A stretch of 64,000 bases of DNA from the NCBI GenBank assembly GCA_029379385.1, contig CM055613.1, positions 11,922,001-11,986,000 on the forward strand. Reading direction: 5' to 3'. The translations under genes were made by a program, and so were the position numbers. Within the stretch, counting starts at the first letter, position 1. The number at the start of each line of letters is the position of its first letter. Under the pieces are notes generated by a model. The model saw only the letters and a list, made by a program, of their open reading frames with translations, did not search any database and was not told where the DNA came from. Positions 49,341-63,312 of this stretch are shown piece by piece. The DNA comes from Quillaja saponaria (taxonomy: Eukaryota; Streptophyta; Magnoliopsida; Fabales; Quillajaceae).

Positions 49341-51778
49341 GACCGATTCGGTTCACTTGTTTTGAACATATTGGAGTGATTCTTTATAGTGTTGATGCTC
49401 CAAATATGATTTTGGGGTCTGCTTCTCCAAATTTAGTTCAAAATGTGAGATTTATTATGGTACAATGTATTGTCATCTTGTGTCTATTCATGTAGATCTA
49501 AACATGTTATTATAGGACACAGTAATGATATTTTGGCAATTCTTATTAGTTTAGACTTGAATTTCATAGAATTTAATTTAGTGATGACACTCAATCTAGG
49601 TGTATTGAAATTTAGAGAAATGTCCCTATACATTTTCCTTATTTTAACGTCTATGGCATGCAACATTTGTTAAATGTGCATATCATGTTTCAAAGTATAA
49701 ATTTTTTTTGTGTGTTTATCTATTCCCGATCATATTTTGTATTTGCCAATTGACTAAACTTGTTGAGATTCATTTTACTCTCTTTTCTCTAATTTCATAA
49801 ATACTTAGTTTGGTTATATGTCAAATTGTTAATGCCATCAATCTTGGCTTTTGTTGGAACTTGATATTGTTGTTTAAATTGTTTAGATGTATTTCTCCGC
49901 AACTACATTAGATTCTGTGAAATATGTAATGTGAGATTCTAAATTTTTGGGTATCCCCTAAAAATTGAGAATAACTTTTTTTAGTTATGTTCCTATTGAG
50001 AAATGGATCCATAAATTTTAATTCTTAGGGCCCAATTCTAAGAATTCAAGTAGACCCCTATGTATTTTGTTATTTATCTTTGAATGAATTGACAATTCTA
50101 TATATAGAGAGCTCTAAAATTTCTAGTTTAATAGTCTAACATGATTAAACTCATAACCAAATATTACTAAAACTCAATCTTCTTACAGAAATCTAAACAG
50201 TCTCAACTAATAAAATAGTACTTTTACATACGTGAATCCCAAAATAAATTCTAATATTATAATTATCTCAATTCTCATCATTCCCCCATTGTTAAAAAAC
50301 CTTTGACCACGAATTATGTAATGCCAAAGGATTGAAAACTTAAATTAGTGGAAACTTGTGGTAGAAATGTTGCTACACGAAGATGTTTTGACTTCACCAT
50401 CCCCTCATTAAACTGTATTAGAACAACAATTCAATATGTGATATAGCCATCATGATCGTGGGAGAGGTGTCCCTTGAAACTAATTACAAGCATATCATCC
50501 TTATTAAACTCATAGTACTTAATTAATAAAGTTGGTTGCATATGGAAAGAAGATAGAGAAATGAAGGGAGGAATTAGAAAGTTAGAAGCAGAAGTTGGGT
50601 GGTAAAACAAGGTTAAATAGTGCGTAGAAGGTTTTTATTTTTGGATAGAAATAGACATAAAACGACACAATAAATTGAGTAATGATACGGATAAATAGTG
50701 ATCTGTACCACTGGATGTCTGTCTGTATATGATCAGATGCTGAGGACGCTCGTGCACATGACTTGTCATGCATTAAAGATTGACAGTAAATGTGAAGAAA
50801 AGCTTAGTGCTGATTTGGAGGATAGCCTTGGTACATGTGATGGGACCATTCAATTATCGCAATATTACAATGATAACAGAATCATCTTATCATTCTCCCA
50901 ATTCTGTGTCTCTCCTGCTCTTCAATCTGCTCTGTTCTGCTCTGCTATAATACTTTAATAAATGTGTCCCTCCCTCCTTTGATCTCTCTCTTGCTTCTTC
51001 AGTACTCCCTCTTCACTCCGTCAGTGTTATGTACTGTTTATATGATCTACACTGCATTCAACTGCTTCCACCCGCCTGGCTGTATTCACTTTTCCTACAG
51101 ACTCACAGGTCACTGCACATGTGATGTTAGTCCTTTTGGTTTGGTTCATGCAAGGCCAGATTCATTCTGCTTTAGTATATGTATTACTGGTTAATTATTG
51201 ATTATCTTGTGAACATGGTCAGTTCGACTAGTTTAAGAGTCATGTCAACCCTAATGTAGAATATTATATTGACCAATTAATCCTAAGATAGGCTTGTAGT
51301 TGTAGATCTGTGTGTTGTCAGAGGGCATCTCTGCATTTCCACGTAGAATCTGTTGAATGAGCTAATGGAATACGGACCCATTCCACATGGTTATTCAACA
51401 AAGATGAATAGTAACTATTGAATGACGAAATAGAAATGGTGGAATAGTAGAGCAATAGGGACATTGCATATACATAACATTGCATGCTCTATGATTTATT
51501 TCTTTTCACCTCGATGCCACTGCCATCTATAAAGACCATATATATATATATATATATATATAAGCATTTTTTTCAAATGAATTATTGCTTAAGTTACATT
51601 TATCAGATTATATAATGGTTTGCAATGTAACTATTTATGGGGATTTTACTAATGTCACTTTTTTTTTCTTTTTAATTTAACAACAGGTGGTGTCTCATAT
51701 CATGCAGAGACTAACAAATGTATAGGAAAAATGTATAGGGAAGATGACATTTTTTAAGAATATTCAAATCTAAAACTT

Positions 51779-51815
<37 letters not shown>

Positions 51816-52400
51816 TCTTGACCCTCCTTAAAATGGACTTCAATACTATGATCATTGCAAATTCATTATTAATTCCCTATTCTTGCCAGGCTGTCGCATG
51901 GTCTCTCTGGACTCGGCGTACGTAGTACTTCAACTCTAATTCAATTTGAATTAAGGCTCGTACCACAAGTTGAACGGTTGGTAGAACCAGCTTTGGTCAT
52001 TATTTTGACTTTTCTACAAATTTATTTTGTTGAATTGTGGAATTAGAATTTGCCAGTTACTTTAATGGTGATCAATTGATAATTGTTTTTTTGGCATTAT
52101 TTCAAAAACTTGGGCTCGAATCTTATTTTTATTTGAGATTAGGTATTTATGAAAAAAAAATATGAGAGCTACCTAACTTACAAACCCAACAAACCTCTTA
52201 CAGACAAAAAAAAAGAAAAAGAAAAAAGATTGTGGAATGAGAAATATATCCCTAGAAAAATTTATTGTAGTATAGTATAGAAGAGAGAATACTAATAACT
52301 TTTTTTCATTAAAAAATCTTTGTAATTGTTTTCGGCTTTGTGTCTTCTAGAGTTTCAAATGTAACTTTTATGTAAGTATGCAAAAAACCTGTAAACATTA
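49341..52400. other. Gene-free region with AT microsatellites
   Basis: Contains (TA)n at 51538-51562 and (AT)n at 51782-51812. The segment 50690-51190 is CT-rich and has a CTATAATA box near 50944, like a promoter and leader, but no gene or known microRNA was found downstream of it. Confidence 0.35.
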
Positions 52401-52439
52401 AGTCATCTCAATATTATTTTTTTATAAAAAAAAAAAAAA

Positions 52440-53120
52440 ATTGAAAAAAACTAAACAACATAACTGTAATTTGACGTTGCCAAGCAACCCATACCATATC
52501 AGCATCTACTAGAGGTTGAAGCGAACGAGGGATTTGCACCCAATTTAAATCACAACCTGAGCTATCAAGAACTAAATTAGCTAAGTGATAAGGTTTTAGT
52601 TCAACAAGATAAGACAGAGGTACTGAAACCACTTACTTGATCCCAAATTCAAATTCTACCATCTATTGATCTGTGATTATTTTCTCCATAATTGTGAGTA
52701 AAGTCAGTTCCATCCATTGAGCCATGAAAAACCCCACCACGATTAGACTATGTATTTGAAGAAGTTTCACACACTTTAAACTTCAACTTCTCGAATATTG
52801 GATCAATGGACCCAGTCGTAAGTGGTTGAGGCGCCCTAACCATAATGTCAAGTCTTAATCTTTGAGGTGAGGGAATTCCCTGGCCTTGATTTCCTCCATT
52901 TTGGCGTGAATCAACTGAAATTGTTCTGCCATCCTGCACTGGAGCAATAGTTACTAGAATCTCGACCAAACTCTCCACAGAAACCTATGTATTTGGCCTT
53001 TGTACATGACTGCTTTCCATAGCCTTCAGTGCTGGGAACTAATCTTCATTCCAGCGGCTTCCACAGCCACTGACTGACTAGTTCGTCTTTTCCTGGACAT
53101 CTTCAACCTAGTGGTCTCAT
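52440..53120 (-). mobile_element. Possible retroelement remnant
   Basis: On the minus strand there are two open stretches of non-random look: 52978-52748 (RQNGGNQGQGIPSPQRLRLD, the kind of Gln/Gly-rich linker before the conserved part of Ty3-type Gag) and 52632-52480. The latter also has a tRNA-like A-box word (TAGCTCAGGTTG, 52566-52555) and may be a SINE instead. Neither is long enough for a firm family call. Confidence 0.2.
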
Positions 53121-55680
53121 TGGGCATGCCAAATTATTGATGGCAACTTATACAATAGCATGCCAGCAACTAGTGTTCCAAGTTTAAATGATCAGGCAAT
53201 TGTTAATAATCATCAAGCTATCTGTTCAAACTCTAATACATAGTACTACCAGTGGGTGTTTAGATGTGAGAACATGATAACAATTACTTAAAAAAAAAGG
53301 ACATAAATGGCAATGCAAATTAAGTAAAGGAAAGGAAAATAAAGATGAGTAAAAGTTAATGATTTGTTGACTGGTTTCAAGACCATTACAAATGTGCTAG
53401 ATGCCAGTATTTATAGTCCAGCAGTTTTCAAGATAGTTAATTCAAATTTCAGATCTCCAATGACCAATCCTCGCATGAATTGATAGGGATCCAATAAGTC
53501 CAACACTGAATCCTTTCATTGAGTTGTAGGGAGGGATTTATGTCACCACAACAGATACTAAAGCAAGTGTTGGGTTCAAAGCGGGACTTTACAAACAAAA
53601 TCCTTCTCCCCGCAATTAACTTTGATTTTGGCATAGGACATATTGGCCGAATAGATTGGAAATTTTAGATGTCAACAATGTTACATGCTAGTATGTGCCA
53701 ATTGCACTTTATAGCTCAACAATAATCATGCTATTTAAATATTTACTTGTTACATATTGAGAAATTTTCAAAAAGAATTAGGTTATGATCTCTTACAAGT
53801 TTTCATATGTCAAGGTGCATGCAGCTTAGATGAAATTCTTAAGCACGTACGTTACATATTGTAATTAAGAACACAGTGAAAACTTTCTCTTCTTAAATTT
53901 CCATATGAAACCATACAAAATAAAATGCAACCCCCACTTGCTTCTTAGCATAAAATGATACAAAAGAAAACAAAGCTGAATGGCACTTCCATGGAACTTG
54001 ATGTATTTGTAATTTAAACAATTTTCCCCTAGAATATTTTAATTTGGTAAATTAAATTAAACTAAAAGCATCCAAGACCAACTTGAGAGATATGGAAATC
54101 CACAACCCACAACCAACAATGACCTACACAAAAACATCATTACATTAGGGGGAAATGACTGTACAGTCCCTCCACAGGAATTGTGTCCAATTTAGTGGAC
54201 CGAATATCACTTTTTATTGGTTTGGAAATTGCACTCCAATCTTTTTATGTTACAGGGTAAATAGGTAATTGCACTCTAATCTTTTTAATGAGTCAAGCTC
54301 ATTAAAAATAAACTTTTTTTATTTTGTGTTTGCCAATAAATAAAATGAAAATAAAACTCGAATATTAATATGCTGAACATGCGGTGGTAAAAAATAAACT
54401 GAAATTTCCAATAATGCAATTGGGAATTGGACAAAAGTTCTGGTGGAGGAGTGTATTGTCATTTTCCTTAATTAACATTGCCTCATGTCATGTGATGATA
54501 ATATCTTATGTTATCCCATTTTCATATTTTATTTTGTAATAACTAATTATCCCATCACTTTTTCAAATAGAAAAAAAAATAAAAAATGGAACTAGTCCCA
54601 TCACTTAATTATTTGTCCCAAACATCAATGTGTCCGACAAAACATCACATACAAAAGAGATGATGGTTTTGGTCGCATGCATGCAAATATTATTGCATTA
54701 TTCACTTTTTACCTGATTTGAATATATAATTAATTAATTTCATTGAAATTCTTTTGGGTTGTGTGTAGCCGAAAAAATACTAGCCCGATAAAAGCAAGAC
54801 TTGTAAAACTAAGTGAAAGAAAAGAAGTATTATTATATACATACTGAATTTCGTTTGCTAGAGTTTCTGTTTTCCTTTTTATTGGAATAAGGTAAAAAAA
54901 TATTTTCTATCTATTAAATAATAAGCTATTTAATTATAAGGAAATGAGTTTTTATACAAATTTAATATTGTATAGATTGTAATTCAAGTTCTTAATTAGA
55001 ATGTATTTTTATAAATAGTAATAAATGTCAAGAGTTTAAACTGTTAAATTAAAAGTTATAATTTATTTAAATCAGAAAACACAATTATAAATTCAAACTA
55101 GTAGTTTATTTGATAAACAAACACAATTGTTGATTTTGCTATTTATCATGTTGCAGTATATAGTCATTTTTCTTAGAACAGTGACTATTTATTTTCTTTA
55201 TATATGTCTTCCATAAGAAGTTGTGTAAGATAATTCTAAGAGGTATTGTTGTATGTTGAAAGGGACTTCGGGTTGGGACTTGTTTGTAATCTCAAATGAA
55301 CCGAACTGGTTTACTTGACTAAAAATACATATATATATATATTGGTACATGAAAATTGCTCGAACTCGGCATTAAGGAATGGGAGGACTGGTACCAATCA
55401 CTTGAGCTATAATCTAGATGATAATATATTTATCTTTTAATTAATGACGTGTTATTATTTTGGACATGACAATGTCAATGTGCAGTAACACACAAGAACT
55501 TTAGAAATAATTTATATCTTTTATATAAATATTGTCGTTGAGTATGAGTGGGCGTCTGTTATTGCTATTTCTTTTTGGTGTATTCTAAAATAATAAAGTG
55601 CAAAGTGCTAGATATTAATTCAAATTCAAACAACATAAATGTTAGCATTTAAATTAAAAAAACATGATTGTTTTGGAAAA
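53121..55680. other. Gene-free AT-rich region
   Basis: No supportable gene or RNA. The phrase AATTGCACTC.AATCTTTTTA occurs at about 54225 and again at 54267, a short local repeat. Confidence 0.35.
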
Positions 55681-55684
55681 ACAC

Positions 55685-56400
55685 CATTGGCATCCTTTCA
55701 TCTTCTATAAAAGGAAGATCATCGTCCAAGAAACACTAGTTTTCTCTTCTCTCCCAACTAACAGCTAAGAATTTGTAAGGTGTACCTTCAGATTTGCAGG
55801 GAGTGGTTTAGTTGTATTCAGGGGGTGCAGCCTTAACCTGGTAGCAAATTCTTTGTGAGTGGTCGTCAATTATCACCTTAAATATAATATTTTCACGCCT
55901 CGTTAAACCACACTTTATTCCACTACTAATTGTCTAACAAAATTTTGACATTTATACATTTAAAGAAAGTAAGAGTAAACTACGTCCATTGCTTAGGCCA
56001 TATAATTTACCCTAATTTACTTTGTATCCTTATGTGATTAGTTTGATCAACTCTAATGTAGCCTATATATATTGGCTCTCGATTGTAATCACTATATAAT
56101 TTAAATTCCTCATATTATTCTAATTCGGTATCGGACCTGAGTTCTAGGCCCCTTATGCTCCAATTGTCCGGCTCAGTACCATAACCCGAAATCGTACTGA
56201 ACTCCATGTTCCATGTGAGGGCCCAAAATCATGTTTAACTCCATATTTTACATGAGGTGGTGGTAACTCTCCCATTGTTAACATAGTGAAACTTTACACT
56301 ATGTATGTCTATGAGCATCTCTTAATTATACCAATTGATTGATTTTAAGAATATTAATCCAACATGGTATCAGATTTAAGTCTCCTTCCAGCTAACATTA
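55685..56400. mobile_element. Possible LTR-retrotransposon debris
   Basis: A TATA box (TTCTATAAAAGGAAG, near 55703-55717) is followed by a CT-rich start region like that of an LTR. Downstream, AACATGGTATCAGATTTAAG (from about 56361) contains TGGTATCAGA, the usual primer-binding word of plant Copia elements (initiator Met-tRNA), and a similar CGGTATCGGACC lies near 56125. No second LTR or coding region is present, so this is tentative. Confidence 0.25.
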
Positions 56401-57344
56401 ATCCCATTCCATATAAAATTTAAACTTTCTTATTATTCTAACTATAAAAAAATAACATTAATTATCTAAATACACAAAAAATTAAAAATAATATTGTAAG
56501 AGTACTCGAGTCTTAACTATTTATTACTTCTAAATCTTGGAAAGTTGAATAAGAGGGTAGACACATTTTTAAATTTGAGCCAACCACTTAACATTAATAT
56601 CTCAACTCGTACTTGATAAATTAATCTCAACTTGTAAACATTAAAACCATTGTAGGGCATGCATATTGAAGTGAAAAAGAAGGTAGAAAGTTACAAATTA
56701 AATATGTAAATGATCTTCATTCTCTTTTTTTTTTTTTGGTAAATTTGAACTTCATTCTCTTCTACAGCTTGTCTTCTTCTTTTTTTTTCTTTTTTCTTTT
56801 TTCTTGGAGTTAAAGAATGCACATTAATTAAGTAAAAAGGCCCTTGACTTGATTTGGCTCGCAGCATCTTGGTCTCAAGTTAATGGAGGAGATTAAACCT
56901 TCTTGCAATTCAATCATTATGGTTGAACCAGTAACGTTAAATTAAAGAAAATAACATTTACAGACATACAACAATTGGGACCATAAACAACCCATGCCTT
57001 TAAATCGTCATAAAATAAAAAGGAGATCTTGATCACATGGTCACATGTGAGTGGAATGGGAATGGGTTTTTTTTTTTTTTTTTTTTTTTTCTATTTTTCC
57101 TATAATTTGTTTTTCTTCCTTTAATTTATTTTTTTTCTTCTTTGTCTTTTATAGGAAGAGTGTTGTTTGTTGTTTACCAATCTCACGTGTTTGTATGTGA
57201 CCCACTGCGCACTACCGGGAAAGTAAAGCAATTTTGTGGGTAAAATGCACCTTTGTGTGCTCACCAAAAATAAATAAATAAATAAATTGTACCTTTGTGT
57301 GAGTGAATGAACTGTGAACCCTACTGATTACTGAATCATAATCA

Positions 57345-57375
57345 GCCCCTCCCCTCCCCTCCCCTCTCTATAAAG
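57345..57375 (+). promoter_or_regulatory. Core promoter of the plus-strand MIR396
   Basis: A (CCCCT)n pyrimidine patch (57345-57364) runs into TATAAA (57369-57374), about 325 bases before the mature miRNA. The spacing is normal for plant MIR genes. Confidence 0.55.
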
Positions 57376-57685
57376 CTATGCTGCTAGCTGCTGCCTGCTT
57401 ATTGTTTATGGTAGCTAGCCTGCAGCTAGAGTGGTACATATGACCATTTGTGAGATTGAGAGCTTAACTTTTATGGGCATGGCCATCTCATCCCTCATTT
57501 TTCCTTCACACTCTGTTTCTTGCCCAAACCCCCTTCTTTTCGCTCTCACTCTGCCTCTCTTTTTCTTTTTCTGTCTGAGTTCTTTGGTGAAAAGCTAAAC
57601 TAGCTAGAAAGACACAGCAGGTAGCAGAGTTCTGAAGGAATATGTGAGATCTGAGAGGTGAATTTTAGTTTCAAATTTTTGAAGT

Positions 57686-57791
57686 CCTGGTCATGCTTTT
57701 CCACAGCTTTCTTGAACTTCTTTTGCATCTTTTTGTAAATTGAAAAGCCGTAGAAGCTCAAGAAAGCTGTGGGAGAACTTGGCGACTCAGG
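57686..57791 (+). ncRNA. MIR396: MIR396 precursor (miR396b type)
   Basis: The 5' arm carries TTCCACAGCTTTCTTGAAC followed by TT (mature 57699-57719), the sequence of plant miR396b. The 3' arm carries the passenger strand GCTCAAGAAAGCTGTGGGAG (57756-57776, ending A). The loop is short (36 bases between the arms) and the stem extends outward with CCTGG / CTCAGG. miR396 cleaves mRNAs of GROWTH-REGULATING FACTORs and so limits leaf and meristem cell proliferation. Overlapping open frames of 62 and 88 codons are fortuitous. A TATA box lies 325 bases upstream. Confidence 0.96.
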
Positions 57792-60700
57792 GTTTGTTCT
57801 GTTGTTTGCACATACTGCAGGCAGAGTATGTCCAAGATCTCCATGACTCCATTGGCATTCAATCATTTAAAGTAAATGGTGCGCTTCTTCTTCATCAATT
57901 ATGGTTAATTCTCACAAATCTCTTATAATTCAGAATATTTATGGTATAAATTCCTCTGTTTGTATATGTCTGGACCAAAATATAGAAAATTAGCCTATTT
58001 TACTATGCATAATATGTTAAATATTCTACTGCTACACGTTTGAGCCATGCATGGTAATGGGGCAGTAGGAAAAAAAAATGTAAAACAATAATAACAATAT
58101 TATAAATATATTTTCCTAGTTGTCAGTACAATTATGTGAAATTTTGTTTCACCTTTTTAATGTTAAAATTCTGATTTATTCAATGAAAATGGGGTGAAAA
58201 AAATGAATTATGTTGCAGAGAAGATTCCCTGCGCTACCTTTCCTTTTTATCATTAATGATGATAGTTCTTACTGTTGCCCTTTTGGTTTTGCTTCCACAT
58301 CTTCTCCTACATTTCTGTGAAAAAAGATTAACCTTTGTCACTGTGTGACATCACCTTTCTCTTTTTTCAAAATCACACTCCCTCTTAATCTAGTCTGACT
58401 TTCATTCCTATCCTTCATTTATTAAATAATTACATGTCAATGTGGGTTGGGCTGTCTCTGCATTTCAATTGTATCAACCCTGCAGAGTTAGTCTCACTGT
58501 TTTCCGTTGAAAATTATTCTATATTTTTTCTGAGTTTGAAGAGGCTGTTGAGTTGGAAATTTCCATTTCACAAGTAATTCAATAACAAAATGTTTAATAA
58601 GTTTATCTCCCCGGTGGAAGTGTGAATCTACTTTTTTTCTATTTGTCTGTTAACTCGTTGGAGGTATCTTCGTGGTCCTAGCTAGCTTCCTTTTGCTGTC
58701 ACCACTAGTTCCAAACTGTTTCATTTTTTTCCCTGTTTCTCTGATTGGGCATTGCATATACTGTGAACCATTGCGCTGTACCTGAATTATGAAAACTGCC
58801 AAAGTTTGCTTCTGTGATATTAAGTAATTGATGAAGATCAGATGAGTGTGAAACCCACATTAAAAAAATTTCACAGAAGCCAAAAGACTTGGTTGATAGT
58901 TGTCATGTAATGATCTTTGTTTCAACTTCTTTTTGTTCCCTTCTCTTTTATTGTTTGTTTCTTGGGTTTTTCAGGCTTCCATCCAATGACCTTCTGGTTT
59001 GTAGTATACAAAATCATAGTGAAGCATCAATTTTTAGGACAAACTTCAGGCACCAATCACAAACACTAAAATCTAATTGTATCTCTGCAACTGTAAGTGG
59101 GGCTATAGATGAAGTTAAAGAAGAAAATATGCATTATTAAGGTGTAGGGAATAAGGAAAGGGACCAATAGATAAGGAAAATAAAGCTACATCCTTACAAT
59201 GGAAAACTTTGAATGTTTAGCCAAGGGATTAATGCAACTAGCTAGCTCTATATGAAACTCGGGAAACTTTTTTATTTTTTATTGGGGAGGGGAATAAACC
59301 CTGTGTAGGCTTTCTCACGGGAGTCGAACATTGACAAACTTTGTGGAATTAGGTCCACCAAAATCAGATTACATAAAAGCAGTCAGTTTGTGAAATTACA
59401 TTGTATGAGTTTGCCAGAGGTATAATGTGTAGGATGGTAAAAGCCCTGAAACAAATGAAGCTGCAGAAATTACAGTATGTACGGCATTTTTCTTGCTCTT
59501 TGAAACATATATACAAACAGTTGGTAGTTTCCAAAATGACCAAGAAAACTATTCCTTGTTGTCATAGCTCTACAATGGCCATTTTGTCATATTCATATGG
59601 TGGGAGAGTATGCAGGAGCTTTGAGCTGTCATGCAATGTCATAAGTTGCCAATCATTTTATTGGTTTCTGTCCATTTCACAATGTTAACCTGATCATCCA
59701 TACTCTGCCTTTTTCAAAAACAAAAACAGGAAAAAGAAGAAAAAGGAAACCTAGCTAATTCAAATTCAAAATTTCCAAAAACTACATCATTTCTGTGTAA
59801 GGTTTTAGTTGCAATTTTTCAAAAGTTAGTATATTTTACTTACACAAACTTTGTTGCTTAGTCAATTAAGATGACAATATTGTTTAGTGTTCAGTACTTA
59901 GTCATTGAGATATGTCCACTAGAGATATTTATGGTTTCTCTAGTTATAAGTTCCCGTTAGTATCTAAATTTATTAATTAGGAATTGATTGCTAAGAACAA
60001 CCAGAAAGCTGAGTTATATTAGATTAGCTCAAAACACCAAGGATCAATTAATATAATGCCATACAACAATTGACCAAAAAAAATAAAATACAACATGACT
60101 TGTATTTATGGTTTACTTGTTTATTCTCCTTACTTTTTTGGCTAATGACATATAATGCTTTGATTTTACTATAATAACTTAAAAATCAAATGTCGAACCA
60201 AAAGGAGAAATTAGGGTTCCACAATCACATCCATTTCTTCTAAAAGATGGCTGACAACTAGATTTTGCATGCTTTTTGAAATGGAAACAGAGAAAGAAAT
60301 ATACTTCCGAAACCATTAACTTTTCACAATTCTAATTAGGGGATTTTTAGTCTTTAGAAAGATGCTTGTTATTTCTTTATACCTGGGTCTATGAAACAAT
60401 ATAAGAGCATTATTTTCCTGGTTGAGCTTTGATACTGATTGATCAAGCAGACAAGAACCATTAACCATTAAAGAAGATGCGCTATAGTTTCGGCAGAAGC
60501 TACTTGGTTGCAAGCTTAATGTAATTAGATTTCTTCTTTTGGTTGAGGGCTAAGGATCTTATGAGTCTTCTTATAACAAAACCTAAGATTTTCATCGAAA
60601 GGTTGCCATAGAACATAATGTTGATCGGCAGGCTGGTGTAGACTGGTTCAATACTACCAGTCGGTACATAACAAAAACAAAAACTCAAGGAAAACAATGA

Positions 60701-63312
60701 AAGAAAACTCAGCCTCAACCCGAAATCCATGAGGAGCTGAAAGAGAAATGGCATAGCTAGCAATAATGCTAGTTGCATATACAACTATTCTATGTGTTGT
60801 AGCTAGTTGTAGGAAATCAACAATAGTAGTCAAGTGGCTATATATGCAACAATTGTGCAACCACTCATTTCCAATACAAAACCATGTGAATATATAATAG
60901 TAAAGCCATTCACATTTTTGTGATGTGAAAGTGCAGCAACAGCAAAAAATGGAAAGTGTGTTGACCCATGAAAGAAAATGAGGAGAAATTGCTTTGACAA
61001 AAAAAGAAAAATCGTGATGATTCAATGTGTTGGAATATATCGATTCCACAATCCACCACATCAAGCTAGCTAGCCTCAGATAGGTGTGTTTATCTTGACC
61101 TGGCATGCATAAAGATAGGAAATATAGATGTTTCATCAAAATGGAAGGTAATGATATAAAGATTAATTTGGAGGAAAAAGTGAAACAAAGAATTTTGAAC
61201 AATAAAGGAAATTAAGGAAGAAGAATAGAAGCATATTTCTGGGGGGAAATAACAAATTCTCACTGAATCATTCATTATAACTAATATGATCAATGGAAGA
61301 AACAATACAAGGAACTAACAGCTATGCCTATCAAAAGAAGAAATGCAAACAAATTAATGCAATGCATGAGACTTGGTAATCTTGTGATCAGTTGTTTAAT
61401 TATAAGATGTTTTCTTCAATATTCTATTACATTTTTTATTGTCTTAGTAGTAGTATTCAATTAAATAAAATTCTCTTGCTGATCAAATTGTTGAAATTTC
61501 TTGAAATCTCCTCTCATATATTTCCAAGTACAAAATTTGTAAGCTACAAGACAAAACAAAATGTCAAAATATATGACAACTGCAAGTTCAAGAACATTGT
61601 CCATTAACTTTTGATTTACACTTGTTCTCCACCAATCCCCAGTCTTCCATATCACAAAGCACAAGAAAATTTCAGCTTTTACAATCTTTTCCCATCCTTT
61701 GCTCAAAGAGAAAAGCTTCTTGAAATTCAATCAGACAAACAAACCCCTAATCTTCCATATCACAAAGCACAAGAAAATTTCAGCTTTTACAATCCTTTCT
61801 TCAAAAAGAATTCAATCAGACAAACAAATCTGACCATATATCTGAGGAAATATGAAATTGATTTTAATCTTAATTTTTCCCTTTGTTTTCTTTAGAGTTA
61901 CTTTCCCAGCAAAAATGATAATGATGCAAAGAGCATAAACAAATACTAATAGATCCAAACGAAGGAAAAAGGAACACGTCATGCTTAATCAATTGCAATT
62001 TACTATTTGTTAGAATAATATTATTTGTCAGTCACAATGACAGCCAATCAGTGAGCAACAACTCAAATCGGTGTCAGATTAGTGGGTGACATTAAGATAT
62101 TAATCACATAATTAAAGTAACAAAGGTCATAATCAGATGACCTTTTGCATTTTGAAAAAGAGAAAAAGATAAAAAAAAGTAGGTTATTAAATGGTTAGAT
62201 TCAAGTATCCTGTGAGTGCGTGCACCGTATATGATCTACAAAATCCAGCTCAAGTTCACGAAAAGAGCCTGTTAGTGTCACATTGTATACTAAAATATTT
62301 CATCAGATTTATTTGTCAGATTCCAAAATGAAGGGGAAAAAAAATTAAAATTCTAACTAGTACATATGAATCTTGGTCTGGCTCCTATAAAAGCCATGAA
62401 AGACCCACATTGTATATACATGAAAAAGCTTCATTGCTTCTACTAAGAATGACAATGATAGTATGACTTTTTATTTATCTATAAAATTTAAAAAAAAAAA
62501 AAAAAAAAACCCTAGTTTTGATCAACAGCTTGGTTTCTATTTTAGAAGGCAAAAAAATCACAAACAGCAGAGATAATGTTTAGTTTTATGGGTTTCTAAT
62601 GGTTATTCTTTTGCCATAAAACCTTCACCAAACCTAGCTACAGGATTAGATACCACCAATCAATGACTTAAAAGGTTTGTATAAGTAGGTGGATCATCCA
62701 AAACCCTTTGTGGTCCATCTTTCAATCTACTGAATATTGGTTCTCCAGCTAGTACAAAAGTACGAAGAGAAAAAATCAAAGAAAATAAAGGAATATTTGT
62801 TACAAAATTAATCATCAGACAAATTAACAAACTTCTTAAGTGATGTATGTATATGAGGAATCTGCAGGCTGGAATGTATATTAAAAAACAGAACCAACAT
62901 GCACCTTTACCGACTCAAACAAAAGTGCAAATCAGAGATCTAATGAATGAAAACATGTTTTGCCTACAACTGAAAACCCAACATTAGAGAAACACAAAAA
63001 TCAACTTTAGTGCTTTAGTGTTTCAAATGTTTGTAAAATTGCAGTAAAAAAATTTGGATGAAAGTGATGTTGGTGATACCAAATCATAAAATAAAAAAGA
63101 TCCCACATGAACTAAGATGATTTTCAGTGCAGTGGGCTAATCTGGGAACTGTACAACAACAGATCATCCTAAAAATTAGTCAAAACATACAAATCAATCC
63201 CATTTCTTTTGATGATTCACATAAGATAAAGAAAAATGATGAGATAGTAGGTAAATTGATGAAGATGGTGAAATCTCCAATTCCAGATCAGATCTTGAAA
63301 TTTCTTGACCCT
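57792..63312. other. Spacer between the convergent MIR396 genes
   Basis: It must contain both primary-transcript 3' ends. It contains an imperfect direct repeat: the block TCTTCCATATCACAAAGCAC at 61643 returns at 61751, and TTCAATCAGACAAACAAA at 61726 and 61810. A 182-codon frame on the minus strand (61202-60654) is Phe/Leu/Cys-rich and has no family motifs, so I do not call it a gene. Poly-A at 62491-62509. Confidence 0.4.

Noticed and set aside
49079..49365. Three overlapping plus-strand frames of 68-80 codons
   Set aside because: Stop-poor GC-richer sequence open in all frames; no protein family recognised.
57600..57928. Open frames of 88 (minus) and 62 (plus) codons
   Set aside because: They cover the plus-strand MIR396 precursor and have no protein similarity.
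60654..61202. 182-codon open frame on the minus strand
   Set aside because: Very rich in Phe, Leu, Ile, Cys and Ser from AT-rich sequence, with no motif, domain or helix pattern of a known family and no splice support.
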